The notes: generated from the letters alone by a model not told the origin. Positions 44,087 to 52,812 are shown, counted from the stretch's first letter. The stretch is DNA of 64,000 bases from Paenibacillus sp. BK033 (GCF_004345425.1 NZ_SLVP01000004.1:186001-250000); one strand, 5' to 3'. Numbers and translations are program-made.

Positions 44087-44710
44087 TTACGATTTGGCGG
44101 GTGTTGGAGGCATCTCTTTTAATCCGAACGAGACCAGCGGGCCAAAGTTGACGATGTTCATCATAATGAAGGCCATCTGCTCCGGCGTCTGGTCCAGGTC
44201 GCATTCAATCCAATGCATAAGCAAGCCGAAATGCGCGGAGGTCATATAGGCAACCACGTAGTCCCGGCGAATGTTCAGATTAGCGGCCTCGGGAATATCA
44301 ATCTTCTGGTAAATATGCTTGGCCATCAGCTTGCGGAATTGAATGGCGTAGGAAAGATCCCCTTTTGAACCAAACATCACCTTCAAGAAATCGGCATGCT
44401 TCGCAAACTCCTGAAAGATCCGTACTCCAAGCGGGTAAGGCACCCGGCGGTCGGCATAGTCCATTGCCGCACGGAAGTCGAGCTTTTTCACATATTGTTC
44501 GATGCTCTTGAATACGTAATCCTTGAGCTGCTGAAGTACATCGGGCACATCCCGGTAATGCAGATAGAATGTCCCGCGGTTCAGGTTGGCATGGTTCGTA
44601 ATATCGGTAACCGTTACATGCTCAACGCCTTTCTCGGCGATGAGAGCCATCAGCGAATCATGGATCTGCTGCTTCGTTTTTGCTTTTCTCCGGTCGATTT
44701 TCTCGGACAT
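44087..44710 (-). CDS. TetR/AcrR-family regulator
   Basis: About 207 residues from ATG 44710 (GAAGAGG upstream); the frame to 44860 would cross the intergenic operators. HTH V-T-V-T-D-I-T-N-H-A-N-L-N-R-G-T-F-Y-L-H-Y, then a helical ligand domain with F-G-L-L-M-H-W-I-E-C-D. Divergent from the ABC-2 permease at 44890, its likely target. Similar TetR proteins often control YhgE/Pip-type exporters. Confidence 0.9.
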   Translation of the reverse strand: MSEKIDRRKAKTKQQIHDSLMALIAEKGVEHVTVTDITNHANLNRGTFYLHYRDVPDVLQQLKDYVFKSIEQYVKKLDFRAAMDYADRRVPYPLGVRIFQEFAKHADFLKVMFGSKGDLSYAIQFRKLMAKHIYQKIDIPEAANLNIRRDYVVAYMTSAHFGLLMHWIECDLDQTPEQMAFIMMNIVNFGPLVSFGLKEMPPTPAKS

Positions 44711-44762
44711 AACAGCCTCTTCTCTGCGATTTCGCCGCGATAATGAACACAGTCCCGCCGAT

Positions 44763-44850
44763 GTGGTGAGTAATAAACAGTACGGTGAGGAATGATTATT
44801 GTATTTCCTTTGTCTCTCATTATAATTAACAACGTGGTCAGTAATCAACA
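44763..44850. promoter_or_regulatory. Two direct repeats, candidate TetR operators
   Basis: GTGGTGAGTAATAAACA (44763-44779) and GTGGTCAGTAATCAACA (44834-44850) agree at 15 of 17 bases and are 71 bp apart in the divergent promoter region. The second copy lies within a further inverted repeat AACAACGTG/CACGATGTT (44828-44836 with 44849-44857). Confidence 0.55.
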
Positions 44851-44889
44851 CGATGTTCATTTATATAGAGATGGGAGACGGGGATTGAA

Positions 44890-46065
44890 ATGGAAATTTT
44901 TAAACAGAAAATTTTATGGCTTGGCGTGCTGATCATTACCCTTGTGCTTACGGTATTTGGGCTTGCGATGATGGGCTCCGTGCTTGGCTCGAAGCCGCAT
45001 GATGTGCCGGTAGCCTTGGTGGTGCTGGATGAGCCGGTTGATCTGCCGACCGGAGATAAGCTGGCCGTGGGCGAGATCATCAAGCAACAGCTGACCTCAA
45101 ATACGCAGCTGCCGATCAGCTGGGAGATTGTCGACTCGGAAGAAGAAGCGCGCAAGGGGCTGGACTCGCGGGATTATTACGGCGCGCTTGTGCTGCCGAA
45201 GGATTTGAGCGCTGGCGTGATGTCGTTAAGCGGTCCGGCACCGGCGCCCGCAACCGTGCAAATCATCGGCAATGAGGGCATGAACTCGCAGGCGGCAACG
45301 ATTGTGAAGCAAGGGCTCGGTCAAGTGATGAAGATGGTGTCCCTCGAGTTGTCGAAGCCGACGCTGGAGCAGCTATCCCAGCGCTCCGAGCAAATTCCTG
45401 CCGCTACGGCATCGGCATTGCTTGCGCCCATTCAAGTGACCGAAGAAACGGTTCACCCGGTCGGCGCCAATAACGCAAGCGGCAACGCGCCGGGTCTCCT
45501 TACGCAAATTATGTGGATTGGCAGCCTGGTGACGGCGATGATCCTGTTCCTTGCCAGCAATAACGCGAATAAGGCGGCCGGCCGCAAATGGGCGGCTCAC
45601 CTGCTGCAGCCGGTCATTGGCTTGGTGCTGATCGGCGCCGCTTCCGGCTTAATCGTATGGATGGCTAACGCCTGGTACGGAATGGAGCTGTCGCAGGCAA
45701 CGGATACGTGGCTGTTCTTATGGCTAAGCGGTTCGGCGTTCTACCTGCTGCAATCGATGCTGCTCAACTGGATTGGCTTCCCGGCCATGGCGATTCTCGT
45801 CCTGCTCATGTTCTTCTCGATGCCGATTCTAAACATGCCGGTCGAATTTCTGTCGAATACGACGCAAAGCCTGCTGTACTCGTGGACTCCGCTTCGGTTT
45901 GCAGCGGGCGGATTGCGGGAAATCATGTATTTCGGCGGACTGGAAGCCGCCAGCTCGAACGCGGCGGTTCTGTGGAGCATTGCGGGCGGGTGCCTGGTTC
46001 TGCTGCTTGCCGCAGGCGTGAAAAAAGGAAAAGCGGCAGCGTCGCAAACCGCTGCTTCTATATAA
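44890..46065 (+). CDS. ABC-2-type permease, YhgE-like short form
   Basis: 391 residues: N-terminal helix (about 8-30), an extracytoplasmic domain of ~170 residues (D-V-P-V-A-L-V-V-L-D-E-P-V, D-Y-Y-G-A-L-V-L-P-K-D-L-S), and five to six C-terminal helices. This is the YhgE/Pip plan without the coiled-coil repeats seen in the 727-residue protein at 12803. A drug or envelope-component exporter is likely. No ATPase gene adjoins it. Probably repressed by the divergent TetR protein. Confidence 0.85.
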   Translation: MEIFKQKILWLGVLIITLVLTVFGLAMMGSVLGSKPHDVPVALVVLDEPVDLPTGDKLAVGEIIKQQLTSNTQLPISWEIVDSEEEARKGLDSRDYYGALVLPKDLSAGVMSLSGPAPAPATVQIIGNEGMNSQAATIVKQGLGQVMKMVSLELSKPTLEQLSQRSEQIPAATASALLAPIQVTEETVHPVGANNASGNAPGLLTQIMWIGSLVTAMILFLASNNANKAAGRKWAAHLLQPVIGLVLIGAASGLIVWMANAWYGMELSQATDTWLFLWLSGSAFYLLQSMLLNWIGFPAMAILVLLMFFSMPILNMPVEFLSNTTQSLLYSWTPLRFAAGGLREIMYFGGLEAASSNAAVLWSIAGGCLVLLLAAGVKKGKAAASQTAASI

Positions 46066-46073
46066 CCGAAAGT

Positions 46074-46106
46074 GAAAGGCCGTCCCGTTTGGGGACGGCT
46101 TTTTAT
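46074..46106 (+). terminator. Terminator of the ABC-2 permease gene
   Basis: GCCGTCCC / GGGACGGC stem with loop GTTTG, then TTTTT. Confidence 0.88.
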
Positions 46107-46112
46107 TTGCCT

Positions 46113-46173
46113 GTGCTATCGCACCCCCGCTGTAAGACGGAAAAACCGTCTTACAGCGTGCTGAGCACGGGGG
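46113..46173. repeat. REP-like three-hairpin element, copy 1
   Basis: A central perfect 13-bp stem CGCTGTAAGACGG / CCGTCTTACAGCG (46128-46140 with 46146-46158, loop AAAAA) is flanked by small hairpins GTGC-TATC-GCAC (46113-46124) and GTGC-TGA-GCAC (46158-46168), and CCCCC/GGGGG can close the whole. No T-run follows. The core recurs at 49073-49102. Confidence 0.6.
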
Positions 46174-46302
46174 CTTGAGGCGGAAGTCGCCTTTATAACT
46201 CGCGGCCCGGTGCAAAAGGTGCAACTACTTCGTGTAATGGCTCGTCCAAGAGGTTACAATAAGAGTTGGAATAAACAAGAAAACGGATAAGGAATGATTG
46301 CA

Positions 46303-47019
46303 ATGGGGATGCAGCGCACAACGATCTTGATTGCGGAGGATGACCCGGATATTGCGGAGCTGATTGCGCTCCATCTGGGCAAGGAGGGCTACCAGCTGCT
46401 GAAGGCCGCTGACGGGAGAGAAGCCGTCCGTCTCGCTCAGACGAATACAATCGATCTGATTATTCTCGACATCATGATGCCGCATATGGACGGCTACGAA
46501 GTCGTCCGCGTTATTCGCGAGCAGCAGCACCGGATGCCGATTATTTTCTTAAGCGCCAAGACGTCCGATTTCGATAAAATATCCGGCCTCGTTATGGGAG
46601 CCGACGATTATATGACCAAGCCGTTTAACCCGATGGAGCTGCTCGCGAGAGTAAATGCGCAGCTGAGACGCTTCAGGCAGCTGAATCAGCCGGTCGCCAC
46701 TCCAACTCATGCGGCATCCGCCATAGTGGCGGGAGGGCTGACGATTGATCAGGAGCAGCGTACCGTTACCTTGTACAATGACCGGATCGATCTGACGCCG
46801 AAGGAATTCGATATCCTTCATCTGCTGGCCAGTCATCCGAAGAAGGTATTCAGCGCGGAGCATATTTTCCAGCAGGTATGGGGCGAGGCTTATTACGAGA
46901 GCGGCGGCAACACGGTAATGGTTCATATACGGACATTGCGCAAGAAGCTTGGCGAGGATAAGCAGCATCAGCAATGGATCAAGACGGTCTGGGGGGTAGG
47001 CTATGCCTTCCAAGGCTAA
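46303..47019 (+). CDS. OmpR-family response regulator, VanR-like
   Basis: 239 residues from ATG 46303 (AAGGA 9 nt before; ATG 46294 sits directly on the site). Receiver: A-E-D-D-P-D, I-I-L-D-I-M-M-P-H-M-D-G, M-T-K-P-F-N. C-terminal winged helix: L-T-P-K-E-F-D-I-L-H-L-L, V-M-V-H-I-R-T-L-R-K-K. Overlaps the kinase gene by 17 nt. With the kinase and VanY-like peptidase it forms a vanR-vanS-vanY order. Confidence 0.92.
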   Translation: MGMQRTTILIAEDDPDIAELIALHLGKEGYQLLKAADGREAVRLAQTNTIDLIILDIMMPHMDGYEVVRVIREQQHRMPIIFLSAKTSDFDKISGLVMGADDYMTKPFNPMELLARVNAQLRRFRQLNQPVATPTHAASAIVAGGLTIDQEQRTVTLYNDRIDLTPKEFDILHLLASHPKKVFSAEHIFQQVWGEAYYESGGNTVMVHIRTLRKKLGEDKQHQQWIKTVWGVGYAFQG

Positions 47020-48100
47020 AAAATTACGCAGCTTCCGCACACGGATGATCGAGCTGTTCGTCATGAGCCTGCTCATTTCGGGAGCGGTGACGTATCTCAT
47101 TTACAGGCTGCTGAAGTCTTACTATAATCAGCGAATCCGTTACGCGGACGATCCGATTGTTCAAGCCCGCAGCTGGCTTAACGATATTGGGGATTTGAAT
47201 TTCTTCCTGATCTTTTTCCTGCCGTTATCGTTCTTCTTCTTTTATTTGTTCACCAAGCCTTACGTCTCTTACTTCAAGGAGATCTCGACCGGCATTCACC
47301 GGCTCGCCAACGGGGATTTCACCGGGCGGGTGCTGGTTCCCTCCGACGATGAATTCGGAGTTATCGCGGGGGACCTGAACCTTGCCGGCGAGATGCTGCA
47401 GAAGGCGGTGGAGAGGGGGGATTTCGCCGAGAGCAGCAAGGATCAGCTCGTGCTTAATCTCGCGCATGATCTGCGGACGCCCTTAACCTCCGTGCTTGGT
47501 TATCTGGATTTTATTTTACGCGACGAGCAGCTGTCCCTCGAGCAGGTCCGGCATTTTGCCGCTATCGCGTTTAACAAATCGCAAAGGCTGGAGCGGCTGG
47601 TGGACGAGCTGTTCGAGGTTACCCGGATGAACTACGGCATGCTGACGCTGGACAAGAAGCAGATTGACTTATCGGAGCTTCTGATGCAGCTGAGCGAAGA
47701 GTTGTACCCGGTGTTTGTGAAGAGCCGCCTGACGGCGAGGCTGGACCTGCCTCCCCATCTCGTGATGGAGGCGGACGGCGAGCTGCTCGCCCGGGTATTC
47801 GAGAATCTGCTGACGAATGCCGCCCGTTACGGGCAGGATGGCGAGTATGTCGATATCAAGGGAAGAATCGAGAACGGCCATGCCATTCTCGAGGTTATCA
47901 ATTACGGAGATTTGATCAAGCCGGAGGATCTCCCGCATCTGTTCGATATGTTCTACACCGGCGACCGCGCCCGTTCTCCCGAAGGAAGCACGGGGCTGGG
48001 GCTTTTTATCGTCAAAAATATCGTCGAGCAGCATCAAGGCACGATAACGGCGGAGAGCAGCACGATCCGGACGGTCTTTACGGTTAAACTGCCGATTTAA
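47003..48100 (+). CDS. Sensor histidine kinase, VanS-like
   Basis: 365 residues: two membrane helices (about 14-35 and 67-85), HAMP (T-G-I-H-R-L-A-N-G-D-F-T-G-R), HisKA A-H-D-L-R-T-P-L-T-S-V (His155), N-box V-F-E-N-L-L-T-N-A-A-R-Y, D-N/Y-G region I-N-Y-G-D-L-I and G-L-G-L-F-I-V. The extracytoplasmic loop is only ~30 residues. Probably senses cell-wall stress; cognate to the regulator before it. Confidence 0.92.
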   Translation: MPSKAKKLRSFRTRMIELFVMSLLISGAVTYLIYRLLKSYYNQRIRYADDPIVQARSWLNDIGDLNFFLIFFLPLSFFFFYLFTKPYVSYFKEISTGIHRLANGDFTGRVLVPSDDEFGVIAGDLNLAGEMLQKAVERGDFAESSKDQLVLNLAHDLRTPLTSVLGYLDFILRDEQLSLEQVRHFAAIAFNKSQRLERLVDELFEVTRMNYGMLTLDKKQIDLSELLMQLSEELYPVFVKSRLTARLDLPPHLVMEADGELLARVFENLLTNAARYGQDGEYVDIKGRIENGHAILEVINYGDLIKPEDLPHLFDMFYTGDRARSPEGSTGLGLFIVKNIVEQHQGTITAESSTIRTVFTVKLPI

Positions 48101-48183
48101 GAAAAACTTTAACTTTTCCCCCACTTCTTTTTAAAAAGTGTCCGATATCCTTAGTTGCATGAACAAGCAAAGGGGAATGGGCC

Positions 48184-49041
48184 ATGAGGAAGTGGGTTTT
48201 TGCGTTTATCCTTGTCATCCTGTTAAGTTACGGGATCTCGCAGCTTAATGTAAAAAGCGCCGGGGAAGACAAGGTTGATATAGAAAACGGGTCGCTGCCG
48301 CAGCAAGACAGCCAGATGATTACCGTGAGCAAGGAGCAGATGTATAAGGGGGATCTGCTCCTTGTGAATAACGATTATGCTCTGCATCCGGAAGGAATAC
48401 GTTCGGATATCGTCTCGCTATCGGATCGTCAGGATCTGGTGCAAGGCTACGGCTTGCTTGATCCGTCGATTCAGCTGTCCGAGTCGGTGGCAAAGGACTT
48501 TGGCGAGATGGTGGAAGGAGCGAAAAAAGACGGTGTGGAGCATTTTCTCATCAGCAGCGGCTACCGCGACGCGGATAAGCAAGACCAGCTTTACCGCGAT
48601 ATGGGGCATGACTATGCGCTGCCTGCTTACCATAGCGAGCATAATCTCGGCTTATCGCTGGATATCGGTTCAACCACTGCAAAGATGGACGAGGCCGAGG
48701 AAGGCAAATGGCTGAAGAAGCACGCGTGGGAATACGGGTTTATTTTGCGTTATCCGAAAGGGAAAGAGGATATTACGGGCATTCAATACGAGCCGTGGCA
48801 TTTCCGTTATGTCGGGAAGGCTCATAGCGCCATCATGTATAAGCAGGATCTGACGCTGGAGCAGTATCTGGACAAGCTGAAGCAAACGAAGGCGATGTCG
48901 ATCACGGCAGGCGGACAAAAATATACCGTCGCCTACTACCCGATGGTCGGAAACGGCGCAACGATTCAAGTGCAGCAGGGCAAGCCGTATGAAGTATCCG
49001 GCAACAATTACGACGGCGTCATCGTCACGACGTACGCCTAG
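48184..49041 (+). CDS. D-alanyl-D-alanine carboxypeptidase, VanY/M15B family
   Basis: 285 residues with an N-terminal anchor (about 4-22) and an M15 zinc peptidase domain: S-S-G-Y-R-D-A-D-K-Q, S-E-H-N-L-G-L-S-L-D-I (zinc His and Asp), E-P-W-H-F-R-Y-V-G (zinc His). It trims the terminal D-Ala of peptidoglycan pentapeptides outside the membrane. It lies 83 nt after the VanS-like gene and is probably controlled by that pair. No vanH/A/X ligase set is present, so this is not a complete glycopeptide-resistance cluster. About 65 residues follow the zinc-binding W-H-F-R-Y segment. Confidence 0.9.
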   Translation: MRKWVFAFILVILLSYGISQLNVKSAGEDKVDIENGSLPQQDSQMITVSKEQMYKGDLLLVNNDYALHPEGIRSDIVSLSDRQDLVQGYGLLDPSIQLSESVAKDFGEMVEGAKKDGVEHFLISSGYRDADKQDQLYRDMGHDYALPAYHSEHNLGLSLDIGSTTAKMDEAEEGKWLKKHAWEYGFILRYPKGKEDITGIQYEPWHFRYVGKAHSAIMYKQDLTLEQYLDKLKQTKAMSITAGGQKYTVAYYPMVGNGATIQVQQGKPYEVSGNNYDGVIVTTYA

Positions 49042-49057
49042 ATAAAGTTATTGTAAA

Positions 49058-49127
49058 GCGCGCCTAAGGCGCAACTGTGGGACGGGAAAACCCGTATTAC
49101 AGTTGCGCTGTTGGCGCGCTACTTTTT
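49058..49127 (+). terminator. REP-like element copy 2, also a terminator
   Basis: Core CTGTGGGACGGG-AAAA-CCCGTATTACAG (written in two arms, 49075-49086 and 49091-49102) is extended by GCGCAA/TTGCGC, with small hairpins GCGCC-TAA-GGCGC and GCGC-TGTTG-GCGC on either side and GCGCGCC/GGCGCGC closing it. A run of seven T follows, so it can end the VanY-like transcript. The core resembles copy 1 at 46128-46158. Confidence 0.65.
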
Positions 49128-49221
49128 TTATACTTATAAGCGCCCTTGTTCCTGACGATATTCATACTGTACTGTTGGATTACGGCAGGGAAAAACGAGA
49201 AACGAACCGTGAGGTGAGAGT

Positions 49222-51006
49222 TTGGGCAATATGAATTTTCAGGTGAATCTGCAGGGCATTATTGATCTCTTATCCAATCATTTGTATTCCGATCCCGGCG
49301 TATTCGTCCGCGAGCTGCTTCAGAATGCGGTGGATGCGGTGACGGCGAGAAAAAGACTTGGACATATAACGGAGGGGAAGGTAGCGGTAGAGCTGTTCCC
49401 TTCCTCGCATACGATCTCTTTTATGGATAACGGCATCGGTCTTACGGAATCGGAAATCGAACGGTTTCTGGCGCGCATCGGAAGCACAACGAAGAAGGCG
49501 GATCAGGATTCGGCGGACGATTATATCGGCCAGTTCGGCGTTGGTCTGCTGTCCTGCTTCGTCATCAGCGACGAGATCGTGCTAATTACCCGCTCTGCCC
49601 TCGAGGGCGATTCGCTGGAATGGCGCGGCAAGCCGGACGGCACTTATGTGACGAATAAGCTGAAGAGGACGGTTCCGATCGGAACGACGGTGTATCTGAA
49701 GCTGAAGCCGGAATACGAGGAATACGCCGAGTGGTATAAGATGTACCAGCAGCTCGAGCGGTTCGGGAAATATTTGGAGACGCCAATCGTGCTCACGGAG
49801 GGCAAGGACAGCCGGCAAATCAACGACACGACTCCTCCTTGGCGCATGGGCAAATCCGAAGCGATTTCTTATATCGAGGACAGCGAGTACGAGAAGCCGA
49901 TGGACATTATTCCTCTGAAGTCTCTGATCGGGGACACCGAGGGGATTGCCTATATATTGCCTTATTCCGTCAGCCTGCAGGACGAGAAACGCCATAAGGT
50001 GTACCTGAAGCGTGTCCTGCTGTCGGAGAAAATGAACAATATGCTGCCGTCATGGGCTTTTTTCGTCAATGGCATCATTAACACAAACAGCCTGCGGCCA
50101 ACCGCGTCGAGGGAGTCCTTCCAGGAGAACGATCTTTTCTACGCGGTGCGGGATGAGCTTGGCGCCTGCATCAAGCGTTATCTGATAGAGCTCGCGGACA
50201 AAGACCCGGAGCTATTCGCGCGGATCGTGCTTATTCATTATGCCTCCCTCAAAACGATGGCTGCCGAGGACGACGAGCTGTATGAGCTGTTTATCCGGCA
50301 TTTGAGTTTCGAAACGTCTTACGGCGATTTGAAAATGGCGGATATTTTGCGTAATCACCGTACCATTACGGTCACTTCCACTTTTGACGAGTTCAGACAG
50401 GTAGCCCGCGTGGCGAAAGCTCAGAGCATGATGGTCATTAACGGCGGTTATGTGCATGATTTAGAGCTGATCCGCAAGCTTCCTTCCATTGACGAACAGG
50501 TACAGGTCAGCGTGCTTGATATTCTCGGCTTCTCCAGCCGGTTCGAATCGCTTGGCCGGAGCGAGCGTGATGAAGCGCAGCCTTTCCTGGATTTGGCGGA
50601 TCGGCTGCTTGCGCCGTATCAATGCCGCTCGCTGATCAAGTGGTTCGAGCCGGCTGACATTCCCGTCCTCTTCAACATTAATCAGGAGGTTAACTTCTTC
50701 AAAATGATGGAGGAAAGCGAAGAGCAGGCGAATCCGCTGTTTGCCGAGGTTGTCCATGTGATCAAGGAAGAGTTGTACGAGAAGCCTTATGCAAGGCTAT
50801 GCTTCAACTACAATAACCCGATTGTCCGCAAGGCGATTGCATCCGGAGACCTCAAGCTCCAGCAGAACAGCATCGAGCTGTTGTACACGCAGGCGCTTCT
50901 TATGGGGAACCATCCGCTGAGCGGCGACGAGCTGAGGCTGATGAACGAGTCGCTGCTCCATTTCATGAATATGGGCCTTGACCGGAACGCCGAGGTCGGC
51001 CGATGA
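49222..51006 (+). CDS. HSP90-family chaperone (HtpG-like, divergent)
   Basis: 594 residues from TTG 49222 after GAGGTGAGAG. GHKL ATPase motifs: E-L-L-Q-N-A-V-D-A (Glu31, Asn35), M-D-N-G-I-G-L, and G-Q-F-G-V-G-L-L-S-C-F. A middle-domain catalytic arginine is plausible in S-L-R-P-T-A-S-R-E-S-F-Q. The protein is about 30 residues shorter than canonical HtpG and diverges strongly in the C-terminal dimerisation part. Translationally coupled (ATGA) to a helical-repeat protein. It may be a specialised HSP90 rather than the housekeeping one. Confidence 0.9.
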   Translation: MGNMNFQVNLQGIIDLLSNHLYSDPGVFVRELLQNAVDAVTARKRLGHITEGKVAVELFPSSHTISFMDNGIGLTESEIERFLARIGSTTKKADQDSADDYIGQFGVGLLSCFVISDEIVLITRSALEGDSLEWRGKPDGTYVTNKLKRTVPIGTTVYLKLKPEYEEYAEWYKMYQQLERFGKYLETPIVLTEGKDSRQINDTTPPWRMGKSEAISYIEDSEYEKPMDIIPLKSLIGDTEGIAYILPYSVSLQDEKRHKVYLKRVLLSEKMNNMLPSWAFFVNGIINTNSLRPTASRESFQENDLFYAVRDELGACIKRYLIELADKDPELFARIVLIHYASLKTMAAEDDELYELFIRHLSFETSYGDLKMADILRNHRTITVTSTFDEFRQVARVAKAQSMMVINGGYVHDLELIRKLPSIDEQVQVSVLDILGFSSRFESLGRSERDEAQPFLDLADRLLAPYQCRSLIKWFEPADIPVLFNINQEVNFFKMMEESEEQANPLFAEVVHVIKEELYEKPYARLCFNYNNPIVRKAIASGDLKLQQNSIELLYTQALLMGNHPLSGDELRLMNESLLHFMNMGLDRNAEVGR

Positions 51007-52052
51007 AGAACCGTTTTCAGGAGCTGAGGCGCTCGACTTGGTCCATGCCGGACGGCAAGCAGAAGCTGGCCGTTCTGGAGGAGATGATCCGCGTCGCCGA
51101 CCGGTACATGACGGAAGAGGAAGCTTATCATGCGAGAATGGACTACTCCAATGCGGCGCCGGAATGCGGCTGTCCGGAGCGGATGCTGGTCTCCTTCTCC
51201 TGGTGCTTGTCGAAATTCGAGCAGAATCCGGGCGAGTATTCGAACTTTTATCTCATGTGGCATTACAAATGGGTGCTCGGGTACGTGTGGCGGATGCCGG
51301 AATTAAGCCTGGAGCAGATTGAGCGGATTTACGAGGACTTCAAGGAGAAATGCATCGCCTTCGGGTACAGTCTCCGGGTATATTATCAGAAGCGGGTCAG
51401 TCTCATGCTATGGCAGGGTAAACTGGCCGAGGCGGCGGAATGCTACAAGAGCTGGAGAGCCGCGAAGCGGGATTCCTTGTCGGACTGCAGCGCCTGCGAG
51501 CAGAATATGTTCGGCAGCTATCATTTTGCGATTAACCATCATAAAAAAGGACTTCAGTCGTTGAAGCCGATTCTGGAGGGCAAAATATCCTGCAGGTCGG
51601 TGCCGCAGAACACGTACAGCGAAATAATGATGCCGCTGCTTAAGCTTGGAGAATACGACCGGGCAATGGAGACGGCGAAAAAAGCCTTCCGCGCTCTTAA
51701 AGGACCGTCCTATCTCGAGGAGTACGGCACCTTCCTGCAGTTCTTCACCGTAACGGATATGCCTAAGGCCGTCAAGCTGTATGAGCAGACGATCCGGCTA
51801 GGTCTGGACAGCAGGCTTGGGTGGGACCGGCTGCAATACATGCTGTCCGTTCGTATTTTCCTGAGAGAATGGAGCAAGGGCAAGCGCAGGAAGAAGCTCG
51901 CCGAGTCGGAGGTGGTGACGCTGGGCTGGCTGGACGAGGAGATCGACCGTCTGGCGCAGGCGTTTAACCGCCGAAACGGCAACACCTTCGTAGAGGAACT
52001 GGTTCGGGAGAAAGAAAAAATGGCTGCGCGCCTGCAGGATGCTTACGGGTAA
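51003..52052 (+). CDS. Helical-repeat (TPR-like) partner of the HSP90-family protein
   Basis: 349 residues, no signal or membrane segment, almost all helical. Segments such as M-L-W-Q-G-K-L-A-E-A-A-E-C-Y-K-S-W, L-L-K-L-G-E-Y-D-R-A-M-E-T-A-K-K-A-F and D-M-P-K-A-V-K-L-Y-E-Q-T-I have the TPR pattern (small residues at positions 8 and 20). There are several cysteines (E-C-G-C-P, D-C-S-A-C-E) that might bind metal. Start overlaps the chaperone stop by ATGA, indicating a stoichiometric partner. By analogy to eukaryotic TPR co-chaperones it may bind the HSP90-like protein; inference only. Confidence 0.75.
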   Translation: MKNRFQELRRSTWSMPDGKQKLAVLEEMIRVADRYMTEEEAYHARMDYSNAAPECGCPERMLVSFSWCLSKFEQNPGEYSNFYLMWHYKWVLGYVWRMPELSLEQIERIYEDFKEKCIAFGYSLRVYYQKRVSLMLWQGKLAEAAECYKSWRAAKRDSLSDCSACEQNMFGSYHFAINHHKKGLQSLKPILEGKISCRSVPQNTYSEIMMPLLKLGEYDRAMETAKKAFRALKGPSYLEEYGTFLQFFTVTDMPKAVKLYEQTIRLGLDSRLGWDRLQYMLSVRIFLREWSKGKRRKKLAESEVVTLGWLDEEIDRLAQAFNRRNGNTFVEELVREKEKMAARLQDAYG

Positions 52053-52057
52053 AGAAT

Positions 52058-52100
52058 AGGCTGCCCCCAAGTCAAAATGGCTAAGGGAGCAGTCTTTTTG
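52058..52100 (+). terminator. Terminator of the HSP90/TPR-like operon
   Basis: AGGCTGC.CCCC pairs with GGG.GCAGTCT around a 16-nt loop, followed by five T. Stem imperfect. Confidence 0.65.
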
Positions 52101-52146
52101 TATCTCGACACTCTGGCACTCTAATGAAACGCGCTGGCCTTACCAG

Positions 52147-52200
52147 TTGACAGCTGCGGTCGCAAGGTACATAATAGCACTAGAATGAACGTTCTATCTA
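52147..52200 (+). promoter_or_regulatory. Promoter and operator of the TetR gene
   Basis: TTGACA (52147-52152), 17-nt spacer, CATAAT (52170-52175). A 20-bp palindrome TAGA-AT-GAACGTTC-TA-TCTA (52181-52200) covers the expected transcription start. The same site recurs before the SDR gene (52874-52893). Confidence 0.75.
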
Positions 52201-52230
52201 GTGGATCTTAACTTGTTGGAGGAAGCATGC

Positions 52231-52812
52231 ATGTTTGAACAATACAACAAAGTACAGAAGGCCGTGCTTGAGACAACGCTGCAGATTATTATCCGCAAGG
52301 AGCTTCAGGCTACTTCAATGGCTCTTATCGCCAAGGAGTCCAAGGTATCGACGGGCAGCATTTATCATTACTTTAGCAGCAAGGAAGAAATCATTAACGA
52401 GCTGTACACGGCTATCGTTACGTATAACGGCCAGTTTGTCCAGGAAGGTTTAAACCGGGAAGGCACCATCCGGGAGCGTTTCGCATGGGGCTGGGAACGC
52501 GTGATCGAGACCAGCCGGCAGTATCCGGAGGGCTTCCAGTTTATCGAGCAGTACTCCTTCTCGCCGTATATTTACGAAGAGGTGAAGCAGAAAGCTTATA
52601 ACGGCGGCTGGTGCGCACCGATGAACAAGCTTTATGCGGAAGCGATGGAGCAGGGGCTGTTCAGGCAGATGGATCCGAAGCTGCTTGTCCAGATGCATTA
52701 CGGCTCCATGGTCTATATGGTGAAAAGTTATTTGCAAGGCAATTCGGATTTAACCGATGCCGGGATTCGGCAGGCGATAGAAGTATGCTGGCAGGGAGCA
52801 ATTAGAGGATAA
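52231..52812 (+). CDS. TetR/AcrR-family regulator
   Basis: 193 residues from ATG 52231, with TTGGAGGAAG upstream; the GTG at 52201 lies just beyond the operator. HTH M-A-L-I-A-K-E-S-K-V-S-T-G-S-I-Y-H-Y-F-S, helical C-terminal ligand domain. It should bind the palindrome at 52181-52200 to limit its own synthesis and the one at 52874-52893 to control the SDR gene; removal of the inducer by the SDR is one possible loop. Confidence 0.9.
   Translation: MFEQYNKVQKAVLETTLQIIIRKELQATSMALIAKESKVSTGSIYHYFSSKEEIINELYTAIVTYNGQFVQEGLNREGTIRERFAWGWERVIETSRQYPEGFQFIEQYSFSPYIYEEVKQKAYNGGWCAPMNKLYAEAMEQGLFRQMDPKLLVQMHYGSMVYMVKSYLQGNSDLTDAGIRQAIEVCWQGAIRG

Noticed and set aside
46303..49041. Acquired vancomycin-resistance gene cluster
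   Set aside because: No vanH, ligase or vanX gene is present, and the genes match the surrounding base composition. Only a VanRSY-like trio is claimed.
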